NCBI GenBank assembly: GCA_022843385.1
Contig: JALHNT010000018.1
Span: 62,001-126,000, forward strand
Length of the DNA stretch: 64,000 nucleotides
Source: Anaerolineae bacterium
Lineage (GTDB): Bacteria; Chloroflexota; Anaerolineae; Aggregatilineales; Phototrophicaceae
Direction: 5' to 3'
Both the position numbers and the translations under genes were made by a program. The notes beneath the pieces are model-generated. The model worked only from the letters and a program-made list of their open reading frames with translations. It ran no database searches and was not told where the DNA came from. Positions 26,586 through 35,460 of the stretch are shown in pieces; the first letter of the stretch is position 1, and each line of letters opens with the position of its first letter.

Positions 26586-27488
26586 TCACGCCTTGACCGC
26601 GCCGCTGGTGATACCGCGAATGTAGTAGCGCATCCCAAACATGAACAACACCAGCAGCGGCAGCGTCGCAACCGCATAGGCTGCCATCCGGGGGCCCCAA
26701 TCCACCACTCCGAACTGCGAAGTGAACTCGGTCAGGCCAACCGACACCACCTGCATATTCGAGTCGGAAATCGTCAGCAGCGGCCAGATGAAGTCATTGT
26801 AGGTGCCGACCAGATGCATGATGGCGATGGTGACGATGATCGGCCACGACAGCGGAACCGCGATGCGGTAGTAGGCCTGGAATTCCGAAGCGCCGTCGAT
26901 CTTGGCCGAATCGAATAACTCCTGCGGCAACGTGGCGAAGAAGGTGCGCGATAACAGAATGCCCAACACCTGCCCGCCGGATGTCCAGGGCAGGATCAAG
27001 GCCCAGGGGGTATTGGTCAGCCCCAGGTCCTTCACCAGCACAAACGACGGGATCAGCGTCAGCACGCCCGGTATCATCAGCAGCGCCAGGATGAGCACAT
27101 AGATCGCTTCTTTGAAAGGGAAGCGATGACGGGCGAACACGTATCCGCTCAGGGACGACAGCACCATCACGCCCAGCACCGACGCCGATGAGTAGAGCAG
27201 CGAGTTTCGGATATAGCTCGCCATGGCCTCAAAGCCGGTCTGATAATTCTGCCAGCGCACCGGGTCCGGCAGCGACCAGAAGCGCCCATAGATCTGGCCG
27301 TTATCCTTCAGCGACATGACGATCATCAGGACAATCGGCACCAGCGTCATCAACAGCAGCAGCACCAGGATGGTGATGAGAAAAATCTGGGTGAAGGCTT
27401 GCTGCCGACGCTCGTCGGGCATCAACTGCGCCAGGGATTGCGACTTTTGCCGGTCAGCCAGTCGTCCTGCGATGGAACGATCAACCAT
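26586..27488 (-). CDS. Sugar ABC transporter permease (MalG type)
   Basis: A 300-residue permease starting at ATG 27488 behind GGGAGGG; a start 27 bp earlier overlaps the preceding gene. A charged N-terminal stretch (RLADRQKSQSLAQLMPDERRQQA) precedes TM1 (IFLITILVLLLLMTLVPIVLM). The coupling motif is ELFDSAKIDGASEFQAYYRIAVPLS, and the tail RYYIRGITSGAVKA is the MalG signature. It partners the propeller-fused MalF-type permease encoded immediately upstream. Confidence 0.92.
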   Translation of the reverse strand: MVDRSIAGRLADRQKSQSLAQLMPDERRQQAFTQIFLITILVLLLLMTLVPIVLMIVMSLKDNGQIYGRFWSLPDPVRWQNYQTGFEAMASYIRNSLLYSSASVLGVMVLSSLSGYVFARHRFPFKEAIYVLILALLMIPGVLTLIPSFVLVKDLGLTNTPWALILPWTSGGQVLGILLSRTFFATLPQELFDSAKIDGASEFQAYYRIAVPLSWPIIVTIAIMHLVGTYNDFIWPLLTISDSNMQVVSVGLTEFTSQFGVVDWGPRMAAYAVATLPLLVLFMFGMRYYIRGITSGAVKA

Positions 27489-27504
27489 ATCTGTACCCTC
27501 CCGA

Positions 27505-29505
27505 CTAGGCTTCATACTCGGTCTGCGAACGAATGGTGCGCAGATTGATGATGGTTCCGACCAGAATAATCAGGAACAGGAATGTCCCCATAGCGGATGC
27601 CAGACCAAAATTGTTGAATCGGGTGGCCTGGAAGTATAACTCCAGCGCCGGCGTATAGGTGGCGCTGCCCGGCCCCCCCCCGGTTGTCAGGAAAATGAGC
27701 TGGAATTCTTGCAGACTGCCGATGAACGTCAGCACTACCAACAGCCGAATCTGCCCCATCAACAGCGGAATATCAATCTTCCAGAAGCGCGACCAGGCAG
27801 TAGTGCCATCCACTTTGGCAGCATCGAAAAGCTCCTGCGGGATACCGATCAATCCGCCGTAAAAGATCAGCAGCGCCAGCGGACTGACCCAGGGTGCGCC
27901 GATGGCAATGATGGCGGCCAGCGCGGTATCGCGTTCTCCCAGCCAGGCGCGGGTCGCTTCCTGAAGCCCCAGCGCCGTCAACGCATTGTTGAGCAGCCCG
28001 ATGTTGGGGTCGTAGATATTCACCCACAACAGGATGCTGACCACGCTGGGCAGCACCAACGGGATGATGAACAAGGTCCGCAGGTAATATTGCAGCACGC
28101 CCCAGCGGATGTGGAAAATGAACTCGGCCACCATCAGCGGAATTGCCAGCTTCAGGAAGGACGCGCCTGCCAGAATGAGCATGTTCTGGATGCCCACCCA
28201 GAAGAACTGGCTGTCCAGCATGTTTTCAAACTGTTCAAAGCCGACCCACACCGTCTCGATGCCGGGATTCCACTCGGTAAACGAATGATATAGCCCGGAG
28301 AAGGCCGGATAGTAGTTGAAGATAATCAGCAGGATGATGGTGGGCAAAAGCATGAAATACGAAATGCGGCTGCGCCACATCAGCCGTAACTTCTGCTGCA
28401 CCGGTGGGTATAGCACATTCCACACACGCTGGCCGGTTGCTGTGCGCCTCACCCAAAGGCGGGTGCCAACAGCGGCCACTAACAGCAGCGATGGGACAAT
28501 AATCAACAGATTGCGCTGTGCATCCTGCTCACTGGCAAAGGCTGATTCGGCATTTGCCAGCGTCATAGCTGTGACCAGACCATCACGATCCCCGAACATA
28601 AGCCAGCGCCCATCATCGGAAATCGAGACGGCGGTTGGCACACCGGCTAAGGTTTGCGATTGTAAGGTCGTGCCGTCGTCCGGGTTCAATAGATACCATG
28701 TCGAATCGAGCGTCGCCGCTACGATCTGGCGACCATTGGCGCTGATGTCCACCTGAATGCAGTCGGAGCGATTGCGCCGGGTGCAGCGAACCGGCATAGT
28801 TGTCTGCCAGAGCGTTTCCCCTGTTGCGCCATCCAGCAGCGTGACTTTGGCATCGATGCTGCCAGCGATGACCCGCGTCCCATCGCTGGTGGTTGACAGT
28901 CGGGCGATCGGATTGCTCAGTTGAACGTTCCAGAGCGGCGATCCGTCGGAGTCAAACAGGATGACTCGCGAGTCGCGGGTGCCAACCAGGATGCGCACCG
29001 AATCGCTGGCAACGATCGCGACCGTATCGGCGCTGTTTTCCAGTTCGATTGTCCACAGCGGTTCGCTGGCGTCGCGGTTGAAGAAGTAGAGATTGCGGCT
29101 GTCATCGCTGGCGACGATGCCAGAGCCATCCGGCGTCATGGCGACAGCGGTGAAGATGAACTGTGACCGGAAACGCCAGATTTCCTGCCCCTGTCCGTCG
29201 AGGAGATACAGGTGACGATCTTCGCTGGCGATGGCATTCCACTGTCCATCAGCCGAGGTTGCGACGCCCCAGACGGTGCTTTCTGGCTCAAACGTCCACA
29301 GCAGCGTGCCATCCGAGTTATAGGCAGCGGCGCGGTCATTCCGGCTGCCCACTAACTGAAAAAGACCATCCTGCGACAACGCGATGCTGTAGACGATGCC
29401 ACCGGCATTTTCTTCCCAGCCAGCATCCTGTGCCGTTGTGACCCGCAGAGTCAGCGCCGCAAGGATCAACACGGCACTTACGATCAAGACCTTGAGCCGT
29501 CTCAT
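27505..29505 (-). CDS. Fusion protein: secreted PQQ/WD40-like beta-propeller plus MalF-type ABC permease
   Basis: A 666-residue protein, more than twice the usual permease length. A signal-type helix (5-22) is followed by about seven propeller blades (30-320), for example SDGTLLWTFEPESTVWGV, QGQEIWRFRSQFIFTAV, DGSPLWNVQLSNPIARL and GATGETLWQTTMPV. A transmembrane helix (333-351) ends in the positive WVRRTATGQR. A short cytoplasmic linker leads into a complete MalF-type permease (380-660) with EAA motif ELFDAAKVDGTTAWSRFWKIDIPLL. The charge pattern places the propeller outside and the permease N-terminus inside, as a working permease needs. The frame is continuous. The propeller may help capture substrate or dock the binding protein; this is inference. 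Confidence 0.9.
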   Translation of the reverse strand: MRRLKVLIVSAVLILAALTLRVTTAQDAGWEENAGGIVYSIALSQDGLFQLVGSRNDRAAAYNSDGTLLWTFEPESTVWGVATSADGQWNAIASEDRHLYLLDGQGQEIWRFRSQFIFTAVAMTPDGSGIVASDDSRNLYFFNRDASEPLWTIELENSADTVAIVASDSVRILVGTRDSRVILFDSDGSPLWNVQLSNPIARLSTTSDGTRVIAGSIDAKVTLLDGATGETLWQTTMPVRCTRRNRSDCIQVDISANGRQIVAATLDSTWYLLNPDDGTTLQSQTLAGVPTAVSISDDGRWLMFGDRDGLVTAMTLANAESAFASEQDAQRNLLIIVPSLLLVAAVGTRLWVRRTATGQRVWNVLYPPVQQKLRLMWRSRISYFMLLPTIILLIIFNYYPAFSGLYHSFTEWNPGIETVWVGFEQFENMLDSQFFWVGIQNMLILAGASFLKLAIPLMVAEFIFHIRWGVLQYYLRTLFIIPLVLPSVVSILLWVNIYDPNIGLLNNALTALGLQEATRAWLGERDTALAAIIAIGAPWVSPLALLIFYGGLIGIPQELFDAAKVDGTTAWSRFWKIDIPLLMGQIRLLVVLTFIGSLQEFQLIFLTTGGGPGSATYTPALELYFQATRFNNFGLASAMGTFLFLIILVGTIINLRTIRSQTEYEA

Positions 29506-29530
29506 AGCGGTGATCTCCCTGTGCTAAAAA

Positions 29531-29555
29531 GGGTCGGGTTGTTTAGGCCCGACCC
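29531..29555 (-). terminator. Intrinsic-terminator-like hairpin between binding-protein and permease genes
   Basis: On the minus strand GGGTCGGG pairs with CCCGACCC (29531-29538 with 29548-29555), loop 9 nt, followed by TTTTT. It begins 9 nt after the binding-protein stop. A partial terminator here would give more binding protein than permease. Confidence 0.7.
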
Positions 29556-29563
29556 CTTCACAC

Positions 29564-31213
29564 TTAGAAGTTTTGCGGTTTGCGGCTTGGGTCTTCCAGA
29601 TCCTCAGGGGTGAGGTTCTGATGTTCAAGGATACCTTCGAAGTTGTTCTCCAGCGAGGCCTGATAGCCATCCAGGAACTCGTCGATGGTCAGTTCGCCCA
29701 GGAAGTAGCGCTGCGCCAGGTCAACCCATTCGCGAACGCTCGGCTGATAATCAGCAATGCCACGCGAGCGATAGGTGCCTGCCGTGTCTTTTTCGGTGTT
29801 GCCGATCAGACGCAGGCCAGCGAACCGTTCCGCGATTTCCGGCGGCAGTTCGACATTACGCAAGCCCAGCGGGCCGTTGATGCCACCCTGCGGATTGTTC
29901 GGATCGAGCTTGTTCTCCAGATAGACGCCGGCACCTTGAGGGCTGGTCACGTACATCAGGAAATCCACTTCCAGATCATTCTGTGCCTGGTCTTTGGCGG
30001 GAATGCTCCAGAAGCCGATGTTCACTTCGATGGTACGGGCCGCGGCATCCACTTCGCCACCTTCCATCGTCGGGTTGTTAAAGCTGCCCAGCTCGAACAC
30101 TGTAGCGGCCAGATCATTGGCCGATGGTGTTGGGGTGGGGGCGCCCTCTTCGGCCGAGGCATAGTTGTAAGTGCCTTCAGCCAGATTGCGGATGTCTTTT
30201 TCAAAGGTGCTCAACAACCAGGCACCATCCAGGCGGATAGCTGCTTTGCCGGTGAGGAACAGCGGGTAGGCATCGCTGGTACCGATCCAGCCCTCTGGTG
30301 TGCAGCGATCACCGAACTGCTTGAAATTCTCGTACATCTGTCGCCAGGCTTCACCATTGACCGATTGCAGACCATCGCGGAAAGCAATCATCTTGCGAAC
30401 CGGATTGAAGGTGACGCGGGTGTTGTCATCATTGCCGGGATCAGTTGGATCGTAGGCCCATTGGTCGTCAACGCCCTCGCGGAAGCAGTAATCGCCGGGC
30501 TGGCAGCGCACCAGTTCGGCTTCGTCGCGGGTGAACTGGTCGGCATACATACGGGCGAGCCAGCCAACGCGCTGCTCCCAGAATGAACGGAAATCGCCTT
30601 CGATGGCAACCGGTGTGAAACCGGCCGAGCTGAGTGCGTCACACCAGCCCAGGAATTGATCCCAGGTCGGTTGGTTGCGCTCGGTCGCGGCAATCGCTTC
30701 GGCTTCTGAGAGAATGCCCGCCTGCTCGAAAGCCTGCTTATTGTAGAACCACAGAACCTGAACGGTTTCCGTGTTCAGCAGATACAGTTCGCCGGTCAGC
30801 GGATCGCGCATGTTTGCCAGCGCAATCGGATCAAAATCATCGCGCCAGGCCTGCCCACTGTAGGGATTATCCTGATCCATATACAAATTCAGATCGAGGA
30901 ACGACTTTGCGTTAACCAGATCGGCAACAAAATTGCCATTCACCAATGAAAACTCCGGCGTACCGGCAGCGAACTGGGCGCGGACGAAGTCCTGGTAGGC
31001 TTCAGCCGGTCTGAGCTGCACGACACAGTTGACATTCGGGTGGAGTTCCATGTATTCGGCGCACAGGGCTTCCCAGGTTTGGGTATCCTGGCTGGCAAAA
31101 CTGATGACGATAGTGCCGGAAAGCTCGTCTTGCGCCAATGCCAGACTGCCGCTTAAGGCCAGCAGCGCTGTCATCAACAGAGTCAACAAACACAAGAGAC
31201 TAATTTTGCGCAT
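29564..31213 (-). CDS. Sugar ABC transporter extracellular binding protein, family 1
   Basis: A 549-residue SBP_bac_1 protein preceded by AGAGAGGG. The signal peptide is residues 1-28 (MRKISLLCLLTLLMTALLAL ending in LALAQD). A cysteine at position 8 lies in the hydrophobic core and is not a lipobox. Recognisable parts are TWEALCAEYMELHPNVNC at the start of the mature domain, LYLLNTETVQVLWFYNKQAFEQAGIL, and the helix WVDLAQRYFLGELTIDEFLDGYQ near the end. It is the first gene of the propeller-permease operon and probably binds an oligosaccharide released by the GH78 or related enzymes nearby. Confidence 0.9.
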   Translation of the reverse strand: MRKISLLCLLTLLMTALLALSGSLALAQDELSGTIVISFASQDTQTWEALCAEYMELHPNVNCVVQLRPAEAYQDFVRAQFAAGTPEFSLVNGNFVADLVNAKSFLDLNLYMDQDNPYSGQAWRDDFDPIALANMRDPLTGELYLLNTETVQVLWFYNKQAFEQAGILSEAEAIAATERNQPTWDQFLGWCDALSSAGFTPVAIEGDFRSFWEQRVGWLARMYADQFTRDEAELVRCQPGDYCFREGVDDQWAYDPTDPGNDDNTRVTFNPVRKMIAFRDGLQSVNGEAWRQMYENFKQFGDRCTPEGWIGTSDAYPLFLTGKAAIRLDGAWLLSTFEKDIRNLAEGTYNYASAEEGAPTPTPSANDLAATVFELGSFNNPTMEGGEVDAAARTIEVNIGFWSIPAKDQAQNDLEVDFLMYVTSPQGAGVYLENKLDPNNPQGGINGPLGLRNVELPPEIAERFAGLRLIGNTEKDTAGTYRSRGIADYQPSVREWVDLAQRYFLGELTIDEFLDGYQASLENNFEGILEHQNLTPEDLEDPSRKPQNF

Positions 31214-31425
31214 GATAACCCTCTCTTTTAGTAACTTTGCGAAAAATCGTATGCGCTTGACCGTGGGGTAATTGGATGAAGCACCTCCCGATAACTGATT
31301 TCCGAACAGCTTACTCGTGTAAGTTCAAATGATTTGTAACATGCCATCAGGTTCTTGTCAAAATTTCTAATCCAGATGCCGAGTGATTATATCAATAACC
31401 GTGTGTCCCGGTTTGCAGCCCCTTT

Positions 31426-31454
31426 TTGACAACCCCTGATATTGCGGCTAGACT
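31426..31454 (+). promoter_or_regulatory. Candidate promoter of the LacI-family gene
   Basis: TTGACA (31426-31431), 17-bp spacer, TAGACT (31449-31454), with the start codon at 31476. A transcription start near 31461 would fall inside the palindromic CTTACACGTGTCAAG at 31453-31467. Confidence 0.55.
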
Positions 31455-31467
31455 TACACGTGTCAAG
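31453..31467. promoter_or_regulatory. Candidate LacI-type operator
   Basis: CTTACACGTGTCAAG has a perfect ACACGTGT core flanked by CTT and AAG. It overlaps the predicted -10 and transcription start of the lacI-type gene, as expected for autorepression. LacI-family operators are palindromes with a central CG, which this one has. Confidence 0.5.
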
Positions 31468-31475
31468 AGGATGCC

Positions 31476-32492
31476 ATGAAACGACCTACTCAAGTTGATG
31501 TTGCCCGATTGGCCGGTGTCTCTCGCGCGACTGTTTCCTATGTTGTCAACGGCCTCGAAGAAAATCTGGTCTCGGAGGAAACACGCGAAAAGGTACTCAA
31601 GGCGGTTGAGACCCTGGGCTATCAGCCGGACGCGATGGCGCAGTCGCTTCGTTCCGGGCAAACCAACACCATCGGCCTGTTAATCCCGGATATGGATAAC
31701 CCCCACTACTGGCAGATCGCCAAAGGGGTTGAAGAAGTCGCTCAACAGGCCGGTTTCGACCTGCTGCTCATCAGCGCCGCGTTGAATGTTGATCGTGAGA
31801 CGCATGGGGTCGAGGTGCTATCGCGGCGGCGCGTGGATGGGTTGATCCTGATCCTGACATTTGGCGACAAGGTGACTGATGAGATCAACAAGCTGGTTCG
31901 CCAGCGTAAGCCTGTCGTGTTTATGAGCGGACCAACCGTTGATGTTGACTATGTGTTTGTCCACCAGGGCGAGGGAACGCGTAAGGTCATCGAGCATCTT
32001 TTCTCACTGGGACATCACCGCATCGGTTTCGTCTATGGTGTTGCCACCCCTGGGCTGGGACAGGATCGTCTTGCTGTGTTTCGCGCTATGACGCGCCAGA
32101 TCGGTGACGATGATGCACCGGTTGAACACTGTGGCACGACCATCAGCGATGGCTATCAGGCGGCGCGGAAGCTGCTGGAACGGCAACCTCATCCGACGGC
32201 CTTGCTGGTCATCAATGACTTGCTGGCGATGGGTGCCTTGCGCGCCGCTGCTGACCTGGGGCTGAACGTACCGGGGGATGTCTCCATCGCCAGCTTCGAC
32301 GACATCAGCCTGTCGGTGTATACCCAACCACGTCTGACGACTGTTGGGATGGATGCAACCCATATTGGCCGCACTGCCGCGCAGATGATCCTGAATCGCC
32401 TGTACAATCCGCGGCTGCCGCAACAGACCGCCGAAATCCTCAGCCATCTCTTTGTCCGCGACTCGACAGGACCCGCTCCCCATGAAGAATAA
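31476..32492 (+). CDS. LacI-family transcriptional regulator
   Basis: A 338-residue regulator behind AAGAGG. The HTH headpiece is TQVDVARLAGVSRATVSYVVNG (residues 5-26) and the hinge helix is around PDAMAQSLRSGQTN. The ligand domain has the standard features TNTIGLLIPDMDNPHYWQI, RRRVDGLILILTFGD, TALLVINDLLAMGALRAAADLG, PGDVSIASFDDISLS and QPRLTTVGMDATHIGRTAAQMIL. It is divergent from the propeller-permease operon and overlaps the following rhamnosidase gene by 11 bp. It therefore probably senses a sugar from rhamnosylated glycans and controls both directions. Confidence 0.93.
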   Translation: MKRPTQVDVARLAGVSRATVSYVVNGLEENLVSEETREKVLKAVETLGYQPDAMAQSLRSGQTNTIGLLIPDMDNPHYWQIAKGVEEVAQQAGFDLLLISAALNVDRETHGVEVLSRRRVDGLILILTFGDKVTDEINKLVRQRKPVVFMSGPTVDVDYVFVHQGEGTRKVIEHLFSLGHHRIGFVYGVATPGLGQDRLAVFRAMTRQIGDDDAPVEHCGTTISDGYQAARKLLERQPHPTALLVINDLLAMGALRAAADLGLNVPGDVSIASFDDISLSVYTQPRLTTVGMDATHIGRTAAQMILNRLYNPRLPQQTAEILSHLFVRDSTGPAPHEE

Positions 32493-34737
32493 CAATGATG
32501 AATGGATTGACTCCGGTGCGCGCTGGATCAGCAAAGCGGACTCTCAGACGACATCCAACCTGTATCTGGAATTCGCTCGGCGTTTCGACTACCACGGCGG
32601 CTTGCCCCTGACGATAGACATCACCGCTGTGTCGCAGTACCAGCTCGCCATCAACGGTCAGATCGTCGGGCGCGGGCCTGCGGTCTCCAATCAGACACTC
32701 TACTATTTTGATCGTTATGTCCTCGACTCGGCTGACTTGCAGCCGGGAACCAATCTGATCACGGTGTTGCTGTTTCATGATGGCTGCCTGACCGACACCG
32801 AGCAGAAGTTTGAGTATGGCGAGCCAGGTCTGCTACTCAAGGTCTATACCGATGAGCTGCTGTGCGTCAGCGATCCCTCATGGCGAGTGCGTCAATCCCT
32901 GGTGTACTCACCCCTGGCGAGCATGGTCAGTCATTGGGGTGGGTACAAGACCTATTATCATGCCGAAAGAGAAGATGACTGGCAAACCCTCGCTTTCGAT
33001 CATGCTACCTGGGAAGCAGCCGTCGAAGTTGCCGAAGCGGTTTCATCCGGCTTTGTCAGCAACCTTATTTTGTTGGATATTCCATTCCTTGAAACGGTTC
33101 TGATTGACCCGCTTCAGATCATCGACCTTTCAGCCAATGGCGGTCAGATTGACGCGCTTGATGCAACGCTGCCTGTGCCGTATCGAGCCGGGATCACCTT
33201 CAAGGCAGGACTCCCATTCGCAACACCGTCGATCACGCTGGACTTTGGGTGTATGGTCGTGGGTTATCCCGAGATAACGGTGAAGGGCGGCTGCATCTAC
33301 GAAGTGTGGTACGGTGAAACGCTCGATTTATTGCGCCTGGATGTTGTCCGCGCACCACAGGGTGGCACCTGCCAGCTATTTCAGCGTCGCTCCTTCCGCT
33401 TCATCAAGATTAACTTCATCGCTCTGGATGGCGCTGTTACGCTGGATCGCATCGTCCAGCACCAAACCTGGTATGCCTATCATGAAGAAGGGGGGGTTGC
33501 CTCTTCCGATGACCGTCTGAACACGATCATCGATATCTCCAAGGTTACCGTCCGAATCAACAGTTCGTATCACTATGAGGACTGTCCGATGCGAGAGCAG
33601 GCGCTCTGGATATTCGATATGCGCAGTATGTCGCTGGTCAATTATTATCATTACTATAATCCAGAACTGACGGCTAAATGCCTGCGCCAGATGTTTGCCC
33701 TGCAACGTGAAGATGGATCGATTGTCAGCCTGGGGCCGAAACAGGCTGGACTGCTGATGCTGGACTTTTGTCTGCACCTGGTCGCCACCTTGACCGAGTA
33801 TTATCAGCACACCGGGGATGTGGGTCTGGTACAGGAGCTGTACCCCTACGTCCGCAAACTTCACACCTTTATCACCCAATTTCGTGATGACGATGGCCTG
33901 CTCGACAGCGATAAACTGCCCGAAGTCGCGGTATTTCTGGACTGGAGCGCGACCATCCAGAAACGGGGCAAGACCCTGATTCTGAACGCGCTCTATAAGC
34001 GTTACCTCGAAGATGTTGCCTTGCTGGCAAACCTGGTTGAAGAACCAGAGTCCGGCGCAGCCTTGCTGACAGAAGCGACCGGCTTGAAGGATAAACTCCA
34101 TCAGACGTTCTTCTGGGCAGAAAAAGGGCTGTATCGCGATGCCTGGCGCTTTGGCGAGCCGCTGAATGGAATTTCGCAGCAGGCCAATATCGCCGCCCTG
34201 TATGCCGATATTGTGCCACACGATCAGATCAGTTCTGTTTTGGATAAAGCCTGGAACGACTACCCCCAACCCTTCGCCCCGGCCTATTATCTGACGATCT
34301 TTGAAGCCCTGGCGCGCATCGGTCGCACCGATCTGATCCATGACTCGATCAAGACCTATTGGGGAGCAATGCTGGATCGTGGCGCAACTACCTGGTGGGA
34401 AGTGTTCGACCCCACCACACCGGCCTGGTCCTATCCGCATCCTTTCCTGGGCAACACGCCGACCTTCGAAATGGATTGGATTCCGATCTCCACCTGCCAC
34501 GGCTGGAGCAGTATTCCAGCCTATGCCGTTGTGCGCTACCTGCTCGGCGTGGATCTGTCACAGCTTCATCGCAACACGATCATCATCCGGCCAGGGCAAC
34601 CCTACGCGATGGGAAACGTTCGCTTCAGCCTCCCACTTCCAGGTGGGCAGCTTGACCTCGCCTATGAACTGGATGGTGATCGCTGGCGTGTCGAGATACG
34701 CCACCAGCCCGAGGGCATCACGATCATTTGCGAGTGA
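32482..34737 (+). CDS. GH78-type alpha-L-rhamnosidase
   Basis: A 751-residue protein starting at ATG 32482 inside the end of the lacI-type gene. An N-terminal beta-sandwich (about 25-130) contains TAVSQYQLAINGQIVGRGP, the lectin-like carbohydrate-binding part seen in GH78. After further beta domains, the (alpha/alpha)6 barrel begins near 360 with the family block YHYEDCPMREQALWIFDMR, whose acidic residues belong to the active site. Later blocks are ATTWWEVFDP and CHGWSSIPAYAVVRYLLGV. A C-terminal beta domain ends the protein. There is no signal peptide, so it should act on imported rhamnosides in the cytoplasm. The family is moderately sure; rhamnose specificity is inferred. Confidence 0.8.
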   Translation: MKNNNDEWIDSGARWISKADSQTTSNLYLEFARRFDYHGGLPLTIDITAVSQYQLAINGQIVGRGPAVSNQTLYYFDRYVLDSADLQPGTNLITVLLFHDGCLTDTEQKFEYGEPGLLLKVYTDELLCVSDPSWRVRQSLVYSPLASMVSHWGGYKTYYHAEREDDWQTLAFDHATWEAAVEVAEAVSSGFVSNLILLDIPFLETVLIDPLQIIDLSANGGQIDALDATLPVPYRAGITFKAGLPFATPSITLDFGCMVVGYPEITVKGGCIYEVWYGETLDLLRLDVVRAPQGGTCQLFQRRSFRFIKINFIALDGAVTLDRIVQHQTWYAYHEEGGVASSDDRLNTIIDISKVTVRINSSYHYEDCPMREQALWIFDMRSMSLVNYYHYYNPELTAKCLRQMFALQREDGSIVSLGPKQAGLLMLDFCLHLVATLTEYYQHTGDVGLVQELYPYVRKLHTFITQFRDDDGLLDSDKLPEVAVFLDWSATIQKRGKTLILNALYKRYLEDVALLANLVEEPESGAALLTEATGLKDKLHQTFFWAEKGLYRDAWRFGEPLNGISQQANIAALYADIVPHDQISSVLDKAWNDYPQPFAPAYYLTIFEALARIGRTDLIHDSIKTYWGAMLDRGATTWWEVFDPTTPAWSYPHPFLGNTPTFEMDWIPISTCHGWSSIPAYAVVRYLLGVDLSQLHRNTIIIRPGQPYAMGNVRFSLPLPGGQLDLAYELDGDRWRVEIRHQPEGITIICE

Positions 34738-34759
34738 CGACAGCCTGATGCTGGCGACG

Positions 34760-34803
34760 CCTTCCCCAGGTGTGTGCCAGCACAATTGAGTGCTTGGGGA
34801 AGG
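34760..34803 (+). terminator. Stem-loop after the rhamnosidase gene
   Basis: CCTTCCCCA (34760-34768) pairs with TGGGGAAGG (34795-34803). The 26-nt loop contains a smaller GTGC/GCAC hairpin. It lies 23 bp after the stop. No U-run follows, so termination efficiency is unclear. Confidence 0.5.
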
Positions 34804-35111
34804 GACTGCGCAATTTGCTGCATCCCTTTCAGGTTGTCAGCAAGTATTTCCTCAGAGGCTGAGTTTTATTCAACTTCAATCTCAAAAGAAGTCACTATTG
34901 CTTTGATCTCATCACTTGTTTGTTTCCACTCGTTCTACCCATAAGCCAATGCTTCATCGTTGGTAATGTTATTCAATCGCTAGGTTCGCCATCATTCAAC
35001 GTTGCATTCCCCCCCACTTTCTGGGGGCTTGACGCCGTAGCCCTTTTGTTCTAAACTGAAGTTGTGGATGAGTCCGGCTCCTCCACGCGGCACCTTAACA
35101 AGCGCATAGGT

Positions 35112-35347
35112 AGTCGTCAGTCGATAGTCGATAGTCATCAGAGGAAAGACTCCACTCGGTTTTCGCTCTGTGTTCTCTGTGTCCTCTGTGTTGGTTTTTC
35201 TGTCTTTGTCTTTGTGTCCGTGTCTGTCCGACGACGACGACGACACAAAACGGAGTTGCAACAGTTGCAACGTTTGAGGGGAAAACCATATCCATGATTC
35301 ACGAATCGAAAAATAGACTGATGCGAATCTGACGAATCTGACGGATC
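35112..35347 (-). repeat. Composite dispersed repeat, copy A
   Basis: Three blocks. A heptamer tract (AGTCGTC AGTCGAT AGTCGAT AGTCATC) lies at 35112-35141. A 100-bp core at 35155-35257 has the pattern CTCTGTGTTCTCTGTG, a (GAC)5 run and CACAAAACGGAGTTGC. An ATTCACGAATCG plus 9-mer (GAATCTGAC) tract lies at 35298-35347. Each block recurs as its reverse complement, in the mirrored order, at 54142-54511. This is a repeat family, not a gene. Confidence 0.8.
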
Positions 35348-35460
35348 TTGTGAATCAACGGTCTGAAACCGGTCATATTAACACTGGCGCATCTCTCCCG
35401 TCGTTGTGCCACCGCAAATTCCGTTCCGCCGGTGGCGAACAAGCAGGGTGGAGGATCAGC

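Larger units (their letters stand above)
34738..35460. other. Non-coding region between convergent genes, contains composite repeat copy A
   Basis: There are 723 bp between the convergent rhamnosidase and aminopeptidase genes. Contents are the stem-loop at 34760-34803, a small CCCCC/GGGGG hairpin near 35008-35030, and the composite repeat at 35112-35347. Open frames inside are low-complexity and look like repeat translation, not genes. Confidence 0.7.
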
